Notes under the pieces: generated by a model
Seen by the model: only the letters and a program-made list of their open reading frames with translations
Databases searched by the model: none
Told to the model about the DNA's origin: nothing
From: Phytohabitans houttuyneae
Lineage (GTDB): Bacteria > Actinomycetota > Actinomycetes > Mycobacteriales > Micromonosporaceae
Assembly: GCF_011764425.1 (NCBI RefSeq)
Contig: NZ_BLPF01000001.1
Coordinates: 3,339,001-3,403,000, forward strand
Reading direction: 5' to 3'
DNA: 64,000 bases
Made by a program: the position numbers and the translations under genes
In this document: positions 62,284 to 64,000 of the stretch, one piece after another
Layout of the letters: every line of letters starts with the position of its first letter
Position numbering within the stretch: the stretch's first letter is position 1

Positions 62284-64000
62284 CAACTGGTCTCCTTGGT
62301 AGAGGTGCTCCCGTTTTCCTGGCTGCCGGCCGAACGGCCGCGCTGCACGCCGCGGTGGTACGCGGAGAGCAGGCCGCGGACCTCGTCCGGCGTACGCCTC
62401 GCGCGCTCGCGGCTGGCCGAGGTTTCGACGCCACCGGGAACGAGCTGGGCCTGGGGTACACGCTTGGGCAGACCCGACCGCGTGGTGCCCGCGGCGACCG
62501 GCTCAGCGGCCTTCTCAGCCCGCTTCCAGCCCTCGTCAGCCGCGGTGCGCCACGGCGCGTCGGCGGAGTCGCGCTGGCGTGGCACCGCGCCGACGCCGGA
62601 GTCGGTCGGATTCTGCGCGGCGGGCGGCACAACCGGTGGCGCGTACGCGGCCGGTGGTGGCGGTGCCGCGGCGGGCTGCGGGGTGGGTGTGCGGGTCGGC
62701 AGCGAGCCGCCGAGCCCGCCGTTGCCGAGCCCGGAGCCACCGCTCATCCCGCCACCGTTGCCGAGCCCGGAACCTCCGCTCAGGCCACCACCGTTGCCGA
62801 GGCTGGTGCCGCTCGAAAGTCCCGAAGACCCACCGGACAGACCGGAAGAGCCGGAGTAGCCCGAGGCGGCCGGCGCGCTGGACGACGACGCGTAGCTGCC
62901 GGCCGGGCTGGCCGTGGCGCCGCTGGGGCTCACCGCCGAGAAGATCTGCGTCGACGCCTGGCCGTGCGAACGGAACCAGACCGCCTCCATCTCCCGGTAG
63001 ATCGGCACCTCACCGCCGTCGTCGGGACGGGGCGAGACACCGGGTGAACCGGCAACCGGGCCGGCCGGCAACCCGGACGGTGGCAGCACGGCGGGCGTCA
63101 TCGGGTGTGCCGTCGCCGGGATCGCGGCGGTCTGACCGCGCTGTGGCAGGCCGGAGGACTGCACGGTCGGGTACGCCACCGTGGGCGAACCCATCCCGCC
63201 CTGCGGCTGGCCGAGCGTGGCTCCGCCCGACTGCCCGACCGTGGGGAACGCGCTGGTCGCGGCCGAAGCGTTGACCGGTACCGCGGACGTGTCCCACGAG
63301 GGCGTCTGGCTCGGCCACTGGTCGGCGAGCGTGGCGGCCGACGAGCGGGCGGCCGGTGCGGCGGCCTGCGGCCACCCGCCGGACGTGGGTGCCGCGGACG
63401 CGCTGGTCTCGACCGCGAGCGGCGAGCGGGGGCGGGTGAGCACCTGCTCCCGGGTGCGCGGCTTGGGCAGTACGACGATGCCGCTCGGCAGCGTCACCTG
63501 TGCCACGGTGCCGCCCTCGACGTTCGGGCGCAGCTCGACGCGGATCCCGTACCGCGAGGCGAGGCGGCCGACGACCGCCAGACCCATCAGCCGGAACGCG
63601 GCCACGTCGACCGTGGGCGGCTGCCCGAGCCGGTGGTTGAGCGCTTCGAGCTGGTCTTCGGTGAGGCCCAGACCGCGGTCTTCGATCTGGATCAGCACGT
63701 AGTCGCGGATGCGCCGGGCGTCCGCGACGACCACCGTGTTGGGCGGCGAGAACCGGGTCGCGTTGTCGAGCAGCTCGGCGACGAGCCGCACGACGTCGTT
63801 GACGGCGTGCGCCGCGATCGAGATGTCCGTGTCGACAGTGCCGAACTCGATGCGGTTGTAGAGCTCCACCTCGGACTGTGCGGCGCGGAGCGCGTCGACC
63901 AGCAGCGCGTCGTCACGCCGCGGCGCGGTGGAGTCGGCACCCGCGAGCACCAGCAGGTTTTCGTCGTTGCGGCGCATTCGGGTGGCCAGGTGGTCCAGCT
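62283..64000 (-). CDS. Conservon sensor histidine kinase-like ATPase (CvnA type), 5' end outside window
   Basis: At least 571 C-terminal residues are visible. The HATPase domain has the N box VRLVAELLDNATRFSPPNTVV, G1 QIEDRGLGLTEDQL and G2-like GLAVVGRLASRYGIRVELR. Upstream, TRMRRNDENLLVLAG resembles the phospho-acceptor helix region of nitrate-sensor-like kinases, without an obvious acceptor His in the visible part. The C-terminal 340 residues are a long Gly/Ser/Pro-rich tail with near-repeats (GNGGGLSGGSGLGNGGGMSGG). The membrane sensor part lies beyond 64000. Confidence 0.9.
   Translation of the reverse strand, partial: LDHLATRMRRNDENLLVLAGADSTAPRRDDALLVDALRAAQSEVELYNRIEFGTVDTDISIAAHAVNDVVRLVAELLDNATRFSPPNTVVVADARRIRDYVLIQIEDRGLGLTEDQLEALNHRLGQPPTVDVAAFRLMGLAVVGRLASRYGIRVELRPNVEGGTVAQVTLPSGIVVLPKPRTREQVLTRPRSPLAVETSASAAPTSGGWPQAAAPAARSSAATLADQWPSQTPSWDTSAVPVNASAATSAFPTVGQSGGATLGQPQGGMGSPTVAYPTVQSSGLPQRGQTAAIPATAHPMTPAVLPPSGLPAGPVAGSPGVSPRPDDGGEVPIYREMEAVWFRSHGQASTQIFSAVSPSGATASPAGSYASSSSAPAASGYSGSSGLSGGSSGLSSGTSLGNGGGLSGGSGLGNGGGMSGGSGLGNGGLGGSLPTRTPTPQPAAAPPPPAAYAPPVVPPAAQNPTDSGVGAVPRQRDSADAPWRTAADEGWKRAEKAAEPVAAGTTRSGLPKRVPQAQLVPGGVETSASRERARRTPDEVRGLLSAYHRGVQRGRSAGSQENGSTSTKETS

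Overview
The window is high-GC actinobacterial DNA (about 72% G+C by eye, with GTG and TTG starts and ATGA/GTGA overlaps throughout). A WhiD/WhiB3-type regulator, a His-tailed GroEL1, a conservon (sensor ATPase, roadblock, DUF742 and GTPase genes), a DUF1707 protein and FxSxx-COOH RiPP machinery point to Micromonosporaceae or a close relative. The genus cannot be named from sequence alone. The backbone follows an order also known from mycobacteria (whiB3, groEL1, groES, tsaD-rimI-tsaB-tsaE-alr, nnr, acpS, glmS, glmM, rpsI, rplM), with accessory blocks inserted between the conserved genes.

Layout. 1-6.7 kb: end of a response regulator, whiD/whiB3, a membrane-anchored molybdopterin oxidoreductase, groES-groEL1 under two CIRCE operators, a DUF1918 protein, a methyltransferase and a YbaK-type deacylase. 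7-11.8 kb: a xylose-type sugar ABC operon with its ROK regulator. 12-21.2 kb: DUF1707 protein, ArsR-MFS pair, heterodimeric ABC exporter, and a divergent Ser/Thr kinase and binding-protein/VWA pair. 21.2-22.1 kb: a gene-free, repeat-rich island. 22.1-27.9 kb: a tightly overlapping operon for tRNA t6A modification (tsaE, tsaB, tsaD) with rimI, ung, a hydrolase and alr. 28-35.7 kb: glycosyltransferase, small stress-type proteins, nnr-acpS-glmS, MmpS-like protein and aminotransferase. 35.7-46.2 kb: an accessory island with an FxSxx-COOH ribosomal-peptide system: a short precursor (fxsA), radical SAM/SPASM maturase (fxsB), HExxH peptide-modifying enzyme and two large STAND/NB-ARC-TPR proteins. Identical 48-bp direct repeats lie at both ends of this island. 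46.2-48.6 kb: glmM, rpsI, rplM. 48.8-60.8 kb: narK, a MazEF-like pair, four small roadblock-like proteins, and a nitrate/nitrite assimilation operon (nasA, FAD reductase, nirB, nirD) followed by an NnaR-like regulator. 60.8-64 kb: a conservon cut off by the window edge.

Two features cut across the map. First, a 48-bp repeat centred on GGTCCGGACC occurs five times in one orientation and once inverted and diverged, always between genes. Second, four otherwise intact genes (an ABC exporter subunit, rimI, ung, nirB) each carry one single-base deletion in a G/C run; restoring one base gives the full family-length protein each time. This looks more like sequence error than decay. By contrast a MerR-type gene at about 45.9 kb has several lesions and is a genuine remnant.

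No rRNA, tRNA, CRISPR array, transposase or phage gene was seen.
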